Part shown: positions 8,197-17,744 of the stretch, piece after piece
How the letters are laid out: every line of letters begins with the position of its first letter
Numbering within the stretch: position 1 is the stretch's first letter
NCBI GenBank assembly: GCA_031411655.1
Contig: JANOBM010000027.1
Coordinates: forward strand, 1-64,000
DNA: 64,000 nucleotides
Reading direction: 5' to 3'
DNA from: UBA6163 sp031411655
Lineage (GTDB): Bacteria; Planctomycetota; Planctomycetia; Pirellulales; Pirellulaceae
The notes under the pieces: model-generated
Seen by the model: only the letters and a program-made list of their open reading frames with translations
What the model was told of the DNA's origin: nothing
Databases searched by the model: none
Program-made: the position numbers and the translations under genes

Positions 8197-10514
8197 ACAT
8201 TCCAGTAAGTTCCTTGAATGGCCGAAAACAATCGTCAACTCTCCCCATCGATGACCGCCAGCAGAACTTCCGATTGGCAAATCTCATCCAAGCTCGCGAT
8301 GGAAGAATGACGCGAGAATTACTCCTTAAGCCAACCGAACACGGCCTAGGTGTTACCCACAGCTCGCTGATCGGAGATTCGACCACAACATCGGTTTGTG
8401 GCTATTGCAGCACGGGCTGCGGGCTGAAAGTACATCTTCGAGATCATGAAGCGATTGGCCTTACGCCAGAGGCTAATTATCCGGTGAACGCTGGAATGGC
8501 TTGCCCCAAGGGCTGGGAAGCTCTGCGCATTCTCCAATCTCCTGATCGCGCGACCAAGCCGTTATTACGGTCCAACCACGGGGACCTTCAACCTGTGTCA
8601 TGGGATATCGCGCTCACCCAGTTTGCCGATCGATTCACGCAGATCCAGCAGGAATACGGTCGGGAATCGGTAGCGTTCATCAGTACGGGTCAAATCCCGT
8701 GTGAAGAAATGGCGTTACTCGGCGCTTTGGCTAAGTTTGGAATGGGGATGATCCATGGCGACGGCAATACGCGTCAATGCATGGCAACAGCGGTTACCGC
8801 CTACAAAGCGTCTTTCGGATTTGACGCGCCACCATTCACCTACGAAGACTTCGAGGAATCCGACTGCCTTGTTTTTATCGGCTCGAACCTATGCGTTGGC
8901 CATCCCATCATGTGGGAACGAGTGCTTAGTAATAAGAATCATCCCGAAATCATCGTCCTGGACCCTCGGCGCACCGAAACAGCCATGGCCGCGACACAGC
9001 ACTTACAACTCAAACCGAAATCCGATCTTGTCCTTTTGTATGGCATCACTCGACAACTGATCGCCACAGGACTCATTGATCGTGAATTCATCCGTGCCCA
9101 CACGTCCGGTTTCGATGAACTGGCAAGTCATGTTGAGCCCTACACGTTGGAATTCGTCTCGTCCCAAACAGGCTTGTCGATCGAAGCCGTTCACCGATGC
9201 ACTGAAACGATTGGGACGCGATCTCGAGTATCACTTTGGTGGACGATGGGAATCAACCAAAGCTATGAGGGAACCCGCGCAGCCCAAGCAATCATCAACA
9301 TTGCGCTCATCACGGGAAACATAGGACGGCCAGGTACCGGAGCGAACAGCATCACCGGTCAATGCAATGCGATGGGTTCACGTCTTTGGAGCAATACCAC
9401 CAACCTGTTTGGTCACCATCGATTCGAATCCGCAGAACATCGTCAAAAAATTGCGGACCTTTTGGCAATTGAAGTCGGCGCTATCCCCGATCGAGGCAGT
9501 TGGTCCTATGACGAAATCATGGAGGGAATTGGCCGCGGTGAGATTCGCGGATTGTGGGTGATCGCGACCAATCCGGCTCATAGTTGGATCGACCAGGACC
9601 GTGCGGTGAAGCTTCTCGAAAAGCTCGACTTTCTTGTCGTTCAGGACATGTATCACAATACCGAAACTGCCCTTCTCGCCGATCTCGTTTTGCCCGCTGC
9701 CGGTTGGGGGGAAAAAGAAGGCACCTTTATCAATAGCGAGCGACGCTATGGGTTACTCAAAAAGGTTTCCAAAGCACCGGGCGAGGCCCTCTCGGATTTC
9801 TCGATCTTCCGCGCCATCGCCGATCGGCTTGGACTGTCCGAGACATTCAAGGAATGGACCAGCCCGGAAGCGGTGTTCCGAATCATGCAGCGAGCAAGCG
9901 AGGGCAGACCGAATGATATCACAGGCATTGATGGCTATGCCCAAATCGGTCAATGGGGCGGAATTCAGTGGCCCTGGACAAAGCAAGATGCCGCTGCGGA
10001 AAGGGAACCTGATACTCACCGGCGACTGTTTGAAGATGGCCGCTTCTTTCACGCCGATGGCAAGGCAAGGCTTATCGTCGGCACGCCTCAGCCCGCACCG
10101 GAGCCGGCCTGTCACGAATTTCCGTTTCTCTTGCTGACCGGTCGCGGCACCGTAAGCCAGTGGCATACACAGACTCGGACTTCGAAAAGCGCGATCCTTC
10201 AAAAGCTCTATCCCAGTGAAGCCTACGTCGAAATTCATCCAACAGATGCGACGTCTATCGGTGCGGACCATGGTGACATAGTGATAGTCCGATCGCGTCG
10301 CGGTCAGATAGAACTACGCGCCTTTGTTACCACAACGATTTCTCCCGGCCAACTTTTTATACCGATGCACTACGAGATTACGAACCGATTGACGTTTTCA
10401 CACTTTGACCCCTACAGCCGTCAACCCAGTTACAAGAACTGTGCGGTGCAAGTCACGTCTGTATCCAACGAATCTCAACGACATCACGTTTTCCGTGGCG
10501 AGCGCAAAAAATGA
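8193..10514 (+). CDS. Assimilatory-type molybdopterin nitrate reductase (NarB/NasA-like)
   Basis: Catalytic subunit reducing nitrate to nitrite, 773 residues. After about 65 extra N-terminal residues comes a 4Fe-4S site, C69-x2-C72-x3-C76-x27-C104, and then the molybdopterin oxidoreductase core. In GDGNTRQC, Cys196 is the expected molybdenum ligand of nitrate reductases of this class. The C-terminal part (about 645-760) is the dinucleotide-cofactor binding domain. There is no twin-arginine signal, which fits a cytoplasmic enzyme. The C-terminal 2Fe-2S domain of some NasA proteins is missing, so the length matches NarB. It overlaps the genes before and after it by ATGA. Formate dehydrogenase relatives share the fold, but the operon supports nitrate. 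Confidence 0.9.
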   Translation: MNIPVSSLNGRKQSSTLPIDDRQQNFRLANLIQARDGRMTRELLLKPTEHGLGVTHSSLIGDSTTTSVCGYCSTGCGLKVHLRDHEAIGLTPEANYPVNAGMACPKGWEALRILQSPDRATKPLLRSNHGDLQPVSWDIALTQFADRFTQIQQEYGRESVAFISTGQIPCEEMALLGALAKFGMGMIHGDGNTRQCMATAVTAYKASFGFDAPPFTYEDFEESDCLVFIGSNLCVGHPIMWERVLSNKNHPEIIVLDPRRTETAMAATQHLQLKPKSDLVLLYGITRQLIATGLIDREFIRAHTSGFDELASHVEPYTLEFVSSQTGLSIEAVHRCTETIGTRSRVSLWWTMGINQSYEGTRAAQAIINIALITGNIGRPGTGANSITGQCNAMGSRLWSNTTNLFGHHRFESAEHRQKIADLLAIEVGAIPDRGSWSYDEIMEGIGRGEIRGLWVIATNPAHSWIDQDRAVKLLEKLDFLVVQDMYHNTETALLADLVLPAAGWGEKEGTFINSERRYGLLKKVSKAPGEALSDFSIFRAIADRLGLSETFKEWTSPEAVFRIMQRASEGRPNDITGIDGYAQIGQWGGIQWPWTKQDAAAEREPDTHRRLFEDGRFFHADGKARLIVGTPQPAPEPACHEFPFLLLTGRGTVSQWHTQTRTSKSAILQKLYPSEAYVEIHPTDATSIGADHGDIVIVRSRRGQIELRAFVTTTISPGQLFIPMHYEITNRLTFSHFDPYSRQPSYKNCAVQVTSVSNESQRHHVFRGERKK

Positions 10515-12334
10515 CAGACTCACAATCTTTGAGCGAATCGCAGAAGCAGTATTTAGCCGGACTCGTCATGGGTGCCGATGTCGCTCGCGCCATTTCAGGG
10601 TTACCGATCCTTAGTCGAGCAACTCCCACTCAGGGACAAACGCTGCACCTAGGCAATGGACCTACAAAAATAAATGGGCAAACAATCGCCACTGCTCCCG
10701 AAAAGCCAGCCATCGAGGCGCAAGATACAGTCCTTGCGTCTGGGAAAAAGCTGGTAAAAGAAGAGCAAGCCAAACGAGAAAAAAACGGATTGGATATTTG
10801 GGATGAAATTGAAAAGCGAGCGGTGAATAACGAATTCCCCAAGGGAACTGACGTTTTCCTGACAAAGTTCCACGGCTTGTTCTACGTCGCGCCCGCTCAA
10901 GATTCGTATATGTGCCGAATGCGTCTTCCCGGTGGCGTGCTTCACGCTTGGCAACTTCGAGGCCTGGCATCGCTGTGTGAAAAAGCTGCTGGCGGATTTG
11001 TGGATATTACCACTCGCGCCAACTTGCAGTTGCGAGAAATCCCGGCAGACAAAGCCATGGACATACTTTATGGACTGAGGGAACTCGACATCATTACTCT
11101 CGGCAGCGGTGCTGACAACATTCGCAACTGTACAGCCAGTGCACTTAGCGGTCTGGATGACCAGGAACTGATTGAGACCATTCCCCTAGCTAAGAAAATG
11201 CATCATGCAATCCTTAATCACCGTGAATGTTACGGTTTGCCTCGCAAGTTTAATATCGCGTTCGACGGCAGTGGCAAGATCAGTTCACTGGACGACACTA
11301 ACGACATCGGCTTTCATGCGGTCGAAGTGAGCGAGGCAAACGCCTCCGACGATTTGAAGTCTGGAATCTATTTTCAGCTGACCGTAGGGGGAATCACCGG
11401 CCATCGTGACTTTGCACGATACACGAACGTCTTATTAAAACCAAACGAATGCATTGCGGTCGCGATCGCCATTGTCCAAGTATTCATCGATACAGGTGAC
11501 CGAACCGATCGCAATCGCGCTCGGCTTAAGTACGTTCTCGATAGACTCGGGTTTGACTCGTTCATCGAACTAGTCGAACAAAAATTGGCACGATCGTTGC
11601 GCAAGGTAGATTCAATGCGACTAACGATCCACTCGAACGAAAACAGGACAGCTCACATTGGCTTTCACCCACAAAAGCAAGCCGGCAAAAACTATGTGGG
11701 GCTGGTACTACCGGTTGGAAGAATCACAAGTGAACAGGCAATGGTCATTGCCGACATTTCAGAAACCTACGGAAACGGTGAGACGCGGTTGACGGTATGG
11801 CAAAACCTCATCATCCCCAATATCGACGACAATGCGATTGAACAGGTCAAACAGACGCTCACTCGCTTGGGCATCGGCTACGAAGCAAGCTCATTTCGCG
11901 CCGGACTTGTCGCTTGCACGGGTAACGCGGGCTGCAAGTTTGCTGCCAGCAATACGAAATCGCATGCTATGCAAATTGCTAGATTTCTTGAGACACGTTT
12001 CGTAATGGACACGCCTCTCAATATCCACTTGACTGGCTGCCACCATAGTTGCGCTCAGCATTACATCGGTGATATCGGATTGCTTGGCTGCAAAGTCGAA
12101 CAAGGTGACGACATGATCGAAGGATATCACGTACATATCGGCGGCGGGTGGGGTAATCGCCAAGCAACGGCAAGGTTGGTGTTTGAGGCCATCCCATTTC
12201 ATGACGTTCCGCCGCTGCTAGCCGAACTCGTCGATTTTTATTTGAGGCATCGCCGTAATGGCGAGGACTTTGCATCGTTCGCAGCTAGGAAGACGGACGC
12301 GGAATTAAAAGAACTCGTGGTCGTGCGGCTTTAA
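10511..12334 (+). CDS. nirA: Siroheme ferredoxin-type nitrite reductase (NirA-like)
   Basis: Reduces nitrite to ammonium in the cytoplasm with six electrons. The 607-residue product has the duplicated nitrite/sulfite reductase fold. The ligands of the coupled 4Fe-4S and siroheme centre are visible as C469-x5-C475 (ACTGNAGC) and C510-x3-C514 (GCHHSC). About 100 residues at the N-terminus precede the first ferredoxin-like domain and include a low-complexity Lys/Glu/Gln segment. The start overlaps the nitrate reductase stop in ATGA. Sulfite reductase is the alternative, but the operon and the asparagine and alanine in the first cluster motif fit nitrite reductase. A dedicated electron donor is probably the next gene. 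Confidence 0.9.
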   Translation: MTDSQSLSESQKQYLAGLVMGADVARAISGLPILSRATPTQGQTLHLGNGPTKINGQTIATAPEKPAIEAQDTVLASGKKLVKEEQAKREKNGLDIWDEIEKRAVNNEFPKGTDVFLTKFHGLFYVAPAQDSYMCRMRLPGGVLHAWQLRGLASLCEKAAGGFVDITTRANLQLREIPADKAMDILYGLRELDIITLGSGADNIRNCTASALSGLDDQELIETIPLAKKMHHAILNHRECYGLPRKFNIAFDGSGKISSLDDTNDIGFHAVEVSEANASDDLKSGIYFQLTVGGITGHRDFARYTNVLLKPNECIAVAIAIVQVFIDTGDRTDRNRARLKYVLDRLGFDSFIELVEQKLARSLRKVDSMRLTIHSNENRTAHIGFHPQKQAGKNYVGLVLPVGRITSEQAMVIADISETYGNGETRLTVWQNLIIPNIDDNAIEQVKQTLTRLGIGYEASSFRAGLVACTGNAGCKFAASNTKSHAMQIARFLETRFVMDTPLNIHLTGCHHSCAQHYIGDIGLLGCKVEQGDDMIEGYHVHIGGGWGNRQATARLVFEAIPFHDVPPLLAELVDFYLRHRRNGEDFASFAARKTDAELKELVVVRL

Positions 12335-12381
12335 TGCCAAGGCGATTGAGTGCATTTCACATTTGTATTTGAGAATCCAAA

Positions 12382-13968
12382 ATGGCAAGCTTTATTCCTG
12401 ATTCAGCACCGTTTAATGAAGAACAACGTGCATGGCTAAACGGTTTTTTCGCGGGCCTCATGGGCGTCGAGGCTACCGCTCCTGGGACCATGCAAGCGGC
12501 TTTTGATTCAGCACAGTCATCCGGGATCATCGGCTTAGTACCTGCGGCCGAGGAAGTGCAGCCTTGGCATGATTCCAATCTACCCATTGCCGACCGGATG
12601 GAATTGGCAAAGGACCGACCCCTGCAAGACAAGCTCATGGCAGCCATGGCTCAACTTGATTGTGGTTCCTGCGGTTACTTATGCCAAACCTACGGTGAGG
12701 CAATCGCCAACGGGAACGAAAATAACTTGACTCTGTGTAGCCCAGGTGGGAAAGACACGAAACAGATGATCAAGTTGGTTTTGAAAGAGACTTCGGTCGA
12801 CAAAAACGTTGCACACTCGCATCAAGTAGAGCAATCAACAAATCAATCGGACATTTCAAGGAAAAATCCCTTCAAAGCGAAACTCATCGAATCTCGCCTA
12901 TTAAATCGATCTGGCTCGGCTAAGGACGTTCGCCATGTCGCTATTGACATCTCCGGTTCTGGTCTCAAGTATTCCGTTGGAGACGCATTGGGAATTGTTC
13001 CAACGAACTGCCACGAGCTTGTGGAGGAGATCATTGCTTCAATCCACGCTAAGCCGATCGACACAGTGAGTGACCGATGGGGAATGCCTAAGAGTCTTAA
13101 GGACGCCTTATGCGAAAACTGTTGCCTCAAGGATCCCACCGATGAACTGCTGGAACTATTGATTCAGCGTGCCAGTGACGAATCGGGACGAGAAACGTTC
13201 AGGACGATGCTTGCCGACGGCATGCCAATCGGCACCGATGTACTAGATGTTCTTACCATCGCTTCAAGTCGAAATGTTACTGGTCAGGAATTGGTTTCCA
13301 CATTGGCACCGCTCCATCCAAGACTCTACTCGATCGCAAGTAGCATGAAATCAGTCGGGCAAGAAGTTCACCTGACCGTTGGAAAAGTTATATACGAATC
13401 GTCAGGACGTTTACGCAAAGGCGTTGCCAGCACTTGGCTCGCCGATCGCGTCATGCCAGGTGATGCGATTCGTATATTCGTGCACGGCAATCATGGCGGT
13501 TTTACCATTCCTAAAGACTCCGATGCGCCGATGATAATGGTCGGCCCAGGTACTGGCATCGCTCCTTTCATCGCATTTCTACAAGAGCGAGAGGCCACAG
13601 GAGCCAAGGGCCCTAATTGGCTTTTTTTTGGAGATCGTCATAAAGCCACAGACTTCCTCTACGAAGAACGACTTCGCAACTACTGTGAGACCGGTCTACT
13701 CACAAGACTCGATACAGCTTTCAGTCGAGATGGGGACAGGAAGGTCTATGTGCAAGACAAGATGATAGAGCAGGGTCAGGAGCTTTGGACTTGGTTAGAA
13801 CGCGGTGCCTACTTTTTCGTATGTGGTGACGCATCTCGCATGGCTGCTGATGTTGACCGGACGTTAATAAGTATTGTGCAAGCACATGGCAAAAAGTCCC
13901 ATGACGAGGCCAGGGAGTTTGTGAAAAAGTTAACCGCTGCCAAGCGTTACGTCCGCGACGTCTACTGA
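12382..13968 (+). CDS. Fe-S/FAD NAD(P)H reductase, CysJ-like without the FMN domain
   Basis: Flavoprotein of 528 residues expected to pass electrons from NAD(P)H to the nitrite reductase. Residues 1-90 hold a short conserved-looking region (FNEEQRAWLNGFFAG). A 4Fe-4S motif follows, C94-x2-C97-x3-C101-x17-C119 with a trailing SPGG, like the FeS domain of PF04060. A FAD-binding domain covers about 170-385. The NADP-type domain contains MVGPGTGIAPF, and the chain ends in KRYVRDVY as in sulfite and cytochrome P450 reductases. The flavodoxin domain of CysJ is absent, so the Fe-S cluster probably takes the role of FMN. It lies 47 bases after nirA and ends the operon. Confidence 0.85.
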   Translation: MASFIPDSAPFNEEQRAWLNGFFAGLMGVEATAPGTMQAAFDSAQSSGIIGLVPAAEEVQPWHDSNLPIADRMELAKDRPLQDKLMAAMAQLDCGSCGYLCQTYGEAIANGNENNLTLCSPGGKDTKQMIKLVLKETSVDKNVAHSHQVEQSTNQSDISRKNPFKAKLIESRLLNRSGSAKDVRHVAIDISGSGLKYSVGDALGIVPTNCHELVEEIIASIHAKPIDTVSDRWGMPKSLKDALCENCCLKDPTDELLELLIQRASDESGRETFRTMLADGMPIGTDVLDVLTIASSRNVTGQELVSTLAPLHPRLYSIASSMKSVGQEVHLTVGKVIYESSGRLRKGVASTWLADRVMPGDAIRIFVHGNHGGFTIPKDSDAPMIMVGPGTGIAPFIAFLQEREATGAKGPNWLFFGDRHKATDFLYEERLRNYCETGLLTRLDTAFSRDGDRKVYVQDKMIEQGQELWTWLERGAYFFVCGDASRMAADVDRTLISIVQAHGKKSHDEAREFVKKLTAAKRYVRDVY

Positions 13969-14051
13969 AAGGAATGCTGCCACGTTCTACACGGAATACA
14001 GCACCTCATTTTAGAGACGGGGTGCTCTGCTCAGGACATGGCGGGGTTCTG

Positions 14052-15728
14052 CTAAGTCATCGTGCCCCGGCCAGGAACGACCAATCCAAGCAAGTGAATT
14101 TTCTTACGTAAACGTACCCGTGACATGCCCAGTAGTCTCGCCGATTGTGCAAGGTTACCACCGGTTTTGCGAAGCACAGCCGATATTAATCCGACCTCAA
14201 CTGCTTCTACGGACTGGGTGTAGAGAGTCTCGGTCATCCCGGTAAGTTCGTCATGAAGTTGCTCGTCGTTCAAGTCAGTCTCATCAGCATTTCCAGCACG
14301 CGAGTTCTCTTCGAGTAAACGATCCACCGTCGCATTCCAGAACTCTGGATACCGTAACTGAACATAAGGTAGGCCGACCAACGGCGACTGTACCTCGCTT
14401 CCGTTCGCTTTCCGATCGATCGCTTCCGGTTGCCTAACAACGTTTCCATGCAACGAATACGAAGAAGCCCGTACTCCGTGTGTCAGACGCTGCGTCCAGT
14501 GACGCAAAACACGATCGCCCGTGACGATCCCATTGCCTCTCACCAACGCCGCTCGTACCACACTTTGAAGTTCTGATACATTTCCCGGCCAAGCATAGGA
14601 TCGCATCATCTGAACCGCATCGGACGAAATCCGTGAAGGACTCGCGCCCTCCATCGGCACAGCTCCAGATAGGCGAGACATGAAATGGTCAAGAAGCAAC
14701 ACAAGGTCGTCGCAGCGATCACGAAGTGGCGGCAACTCGATAAGCCCTCCAGCCAATTCATAGAAAAGTTCCGGGAGTACTATGTGCGGACCGGATGAGT
14801 TTTCAGATACGGAGTGCAATGTTGAGATTAGAATCAATCGCGGCGATAAATCGGTATGACGTGGGGTGTACCTCCGTGTACTTCGGATCCAGTCGAGTAA
14901 GTGATACTGGACCTCCAAGGAGCAACGCTCAATCCCATCCACGACGATAGTGGCGGGTGTATGAGAGTTCGCCACATTACAATTGCCGCTGCCTGCCTTG
15001 AAATGCTCCGCCACTCTATCAAAAGATAGATCAAACCCACGGATAACGTTCATCGCTCCACCAGCGGGATTACCGTGACGGTGAATAACCTCGGCTACCA
15101 AAGACTTACCCGTTCCGATTTCGCCCCGAATCATGACGGGTTCGCACGTCGATGCGATTAAGCCAATTCCTCGATAAACTGCGAGCATTGACTCACACTT
15201 TCCGATGATTGGAAGCAACGGTTCATTGTTGATTGGAGATGACAATACCGGCACACGAAGCAATCTGCGAGACTCCAAGGCCGACACCATGAGTGCAGCT
15301 AAGCTGGGTGAAAGGAGTGGCTTTGCGATGCATCCGGTTGCGCCTGCAGCTAACAAAGCGACTAGCGTGTCGGTGTTCGCGGAATCTTTATCAAGCAGAA
15401 CAATGACGGGTAGGTGAGGGTCGTGTTTTCGTAAAGAGGCAAGCCGCTGAACTAACGTGTCGTTGGTTTGGGGCACCATCTCCCGCGTGCTGCCACGGGA
15501 CTGCTTCATGCTCTTCCCGTTAAACCAGTCGACGGACAAAAGAATCAAGTCGACCCGCCCGGTCATCAGTATTTTACTCGAATCATGAGATGTGTCGGTT
15601 TCGACCGTCTCAAATCGCTCGGCACCAAAGAGTACCGGAATGCAATCTCGAGTAGTAGGATCGGTATCGAGTACGACAACCCGAGAGACCTGCTCGATCG
15701 GGTTCAATTCTGCGTCGCCTTGGATCAT
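14052..15728 (-). CDS. Degenerate NtrC-family regulator (receiver, AAA+, Fis HTH)
   Basis: Probable DNA-binding regulator, convergent with the nitrate operon. The N-terminal receiver-like domain lacks the usual phosphorylation site: the expected Asp is Ser65 in DLILLSVDW, although the lysine of IAKP remains. The central AAA+ domain keeps Walker A GEIGTGKS (residues 202-209), but Walker B reads IVVDGIE, and the whole GAFTGA loop needed for sigma-54 contact is missing. The last 40 residues form a Fis-type helix-turn-helix (NLAQSARLLGMSRVRLRKK). The ATG at 15728 is used here; a TTG at 15809 would add 27 residues. By analogy with Rhodobacter NtrC, which lacks GAFTGA, it may act with the housekeeping sigma factor. 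A role in nitrogen control is inferred from position only. Confidence 0.8.
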   Translation of the reverse strand: MIQGDAELNPIEQVSRVVVLDTDPTTRDCIPVLFGAERFETVETDTSHDSSKILMTGRVDLILLSVDWFNGKSMKQSRGSTREMVPQTNDTLVQRLASLRKHDPHLPVIVLLDKDSANTDTLVALLAAGATGCIAKPLLSPSLAALMVSALESRRLLRVPVLSSPINNEPLLPIIGKCESMLAVYRGIGLIASTCEPVMIRGEIGTGKSLVAEVIHRHGNPAGGAMNVIRGFDLSFDRVAEHFKAGSGNCNVANSHTPATIVVDGIERCSLEVQYHLLDWIRSTRRYTPRHTDLSPRLILISTLHSVSENSSGPHIVLPELFYELAGGLIELPPLRDRCDDLVLLLDHFMSRLSGAVPMEGASPSRISSDAVQMMRSYAWPGNVSELQSVVRAALVRGNGIVTGDRVLRHWTQRLTHGVRASSYSLHGNVVRQPEAIDRKANGSEVQSPLVGLPYVQLRYPEFWNATVDRLLEENSRAGNADETDLNDEQLHDELTGMTETLYTQSVEAVEVGLISAVLRKTGGNLAQSARLLGMSRVRLRKKIHLLGLVVPGRGTMT

Positions 15729-16116
15729 CGAACTGGTCGCCGGAGCGGTGTCAAGAAAGAGCGCCGGTGCGATGGCAGCCTCGACTACCGAACAGACCAC
15801 CGCCTGCAAAACTCCATCTTAGCAGATCTCAGGTTTTTGCGCTAAGTCGTTTCAAACGATCGCTACGATCCCGCTTCCAAAAGCGGGACACTTTTTCCCA
15901 CTGCGGACGACGTCACTGCGCCGATTTCCACGGAACAGCGAGAGAACGTTGAACAGTCCAGTTCGCGGCTTGGCTTTGCGAAATGAGTTGCGAATAGCCC
16001 TTGAGAGATTCCTGCCTGGCTGATTGGTCCTCCAGGATCCCTTGTACCCTTGAAGCACGGCGCAGCCCGTGCCTCCATCACCGTGATTAACAGGAAGAGA
16101 GCACAACCCTAGATTG
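15729..16116. other. Upstream region of the regulator gene
   Basis: No credible gene is seen between the regulator start and the small membrane protein. The stretch should include the promoter of the regulator. I saw no clear operator or terminator. Confidence 0.4.
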
Positions 16117-16320
16117 TTAGTTACGGTCGATAGTCGCGTCGATTTTGTCCGCCGCTCTCTGGATGGCCTGCTGCGAATCTTCAACGACCGCCGAGGTGTC
16201 CTGTTCTATTTTTTCCGTGTTCAAACGGACCCCTGGACCCCCGTCAATCGAACTAAACTGTAGCCATCCAACCAATGCCAGAATGAGCAAAACCACCAGA
16301 ATCACAATCACCGCACGCAT
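16117..16320 (-). CDS. Small single-span membrane protein
   Basis: A 67-residue protein with one strong N-terminal helix (about residues 3-22) that would act as a membrane anchor. A polar, helical, Ala/Glu/Asp/Gln-rich tail resembles the tails of small YtxH- or apolipoprotein-like envelope proteins. A GAGGG ribosome binding site lies eight bases before the ATG. It is followed on the same strand by another short gene and lies near a DUF1328 gene, a grouping often seen among stress-related membrane proteins. No function is known. Confidence 0.65.
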   Translation of the reverse strand: MRAVIVILVVLLILALVGWLQFSSIDGGPGVRLNTEKIEQDTSAVVEDSQQAIQRAADKIDATIDRN

Positions 16321-16512
16321 AGGTAAAACCCTCGGTTCTATCGACTCGGAAGTTGCGTTAACTCGCCAGAGTTAACCCAAATAAACTGCGACTACACTGC
16401 AAAAAGGAAGGGCAAAACTATCAGGACGTAACGAATCCGAATGCTCAAACGCTTCTTTTGATCGACACCTATGTCGGGCCGCGCGTTGCAACCGAGCGGC
16501 CCGAGGTTTCAC

Positions 16513-16830
16513 CTACGACGACGTCCAACGAGTCAGTGATTGATACTCATTTTTCAACCGACGGATGATGGATGTCCTCTGCTCGGCATGATGCTTTGAC
16601 TCTTCGTTACAGGCATTCGTCATGCGCTTTTGGAGCTCGCTAACAAACGAACCGACGTTGACTCGATCAAAACCATTCATCACGAGTGCCTTTAACAAGT
16701 CGGACGATCGGCGGTCGAGTGCTTCCGAACTACCGGCTGCTGCATCGCAGCACAAGTCGGCTAGTGTATCTAAGATCGCTTCGACTTCTGGAGTCGTCGC
16801 GCAGGGATCCGATGAATCGTTCTTACTCAT
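16513..16830 (-). CDS. Hypothetical protein, 105 residues
   Basis: A predicted soluble helical protein with no signal peptide and no recognised domain. The C-terminal third is rich in Lys, Arg and Glu. It is the longest sensible frame between the two small membrane protein genes and lies on the same strand as both. The start codon ATG has no clear ribosome binding site. It could be a true gene of an unknown family or a chance frame. Confidence 0.5.
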   Translation of the reverse strand: MSKNDSSDPCATTPEVEAILDTLADLCCDAAAGSSEALDRRSSDLLKALVMNGFDRVNVGSFVSELQKRMTNACNEESKHHAEQRTSIIRRLKNEYQSLTRWTSS

Positions 16831-16901
16831 AGCTGCTCGCGCGACGCCAACCGGTGTTGATCTAAAATCAAATGCCCAAAAGTTCCCTCACGAGGAAAAC
16901 T

Positions 16902-17069
16902 TTAGACGGCACGTCCTCTGCGTCCTGCCACCAGGCTGACAACGAACAACACCAAAAACAGAAAAAAGAAAACCTTTGCAATGCCTGCTGCACCAGCAGC
17001 GATCCCGCCAAAGCCTAGTACGAAAGCAATCAAAGCAACGACGAGGAAGGTGAAGGCCCAACTTAACAT
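16902..17069 (-). CDS. DUF1328 family small membrane protein (YtjA-like)
   Basis: A 55-residue protein with two hydrophobic helices separated by a glycine/alanine-rich turn (GFGGIAAGAAGIAK) and a short basic end (RRGRAV). This pattern matches the DUF1328/YtjA family of small inner-membrane proteins. A GGAG ribosome binding site lies six bases before the ATG at 17069. The family has no established biochemical role and is often reported near stress genes. The gene lies upstream of the other two small genes on the same strand and may share transcription with them. Confidence 0.85.
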   Translation of the reverse strand: MLSWAFTFLVVALIAFVLGFGGIAAGAAGIAKVFFFLFLVLFVVSLVAGRRGRAV

Positions 17070-17744
17070 GATTGTCTCCGTGAATTGAAAGTGTGCTGTG
17101 AGATGGCGACCAGCTCGCAGCTCGCATCGTTTACTGCGGAGCCATTACAGAGCGATTGTTGTGCCAAACAGTGATGGGAGGTCGCGGAACAATGATATAG
17201 AACCCATCACAGCCAAAAGTGATCGATCTTGCATCATGCTGGCTCCACACCAATCATCGACGCCATGGAAGTGACGCAGCGTTGCCGTATTAGTGGAATC
17301 GGCTACATCGTTAGGGCGATGTGAATCACGATGGATCGCGCCTCAAGTGGAAGATACCTAGACCGTATCGACCACACAAACATCGAGGTATTGGCCCAAT
17401 GAGTTGCCTTCCCGATTCTCCCTCACCTTGTTCGATTTGCCGCATGGCAAAGGCATTAAATGCAATGGAACCGCACGAGATCGCTAAGGAGTCAAACTGA
17501 CCAGGTCTCAAAACAGGCTGATTGCGGAAAGAGTACATCGCTTGCCCCAAGAACATGATTATTCCACGAAGCAAAATTGGGGTCTGGAAGCAAAATCGTG
17601 TAAACGAAAACGTTAATCCACCACGCTTCGGCGCCTGGTAACCCAGTTTTAATGGCCGCCAGTTCGAAACCACTAACAGTGGTTATGATGCCACAATGAA
17701 TCATGTGTACTGACTTATCTCCGATAAATTTCAAAGGCCAAGCG
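17070..17744. other. Intergenic region between DUF1328 gene and sulfatase
   Basis: Several overlapping frames of about 100 codons exist on the - strand, but their translations look like random protein and they overlap the sulfatase leader. I see no gene here. The divergent promoters of the small-protein group and the sulfatase should lie in this stretch. Confidence 0.45.

Noticed and set aside
14000..14026. Hairpin AGCACCTC/GGGGTGCT after the flavoprotein gene, as a terminator
   Set aside because: Eight pairs with one wobble and an 11-base loop, but no T-run follows on either strand.
17326..17673. 115-codon frame on the - strand upstream of the sulfatase
   Set aside because: Translation shows no domain, no signal and no clear start site; overlaps other frames of similar quality.
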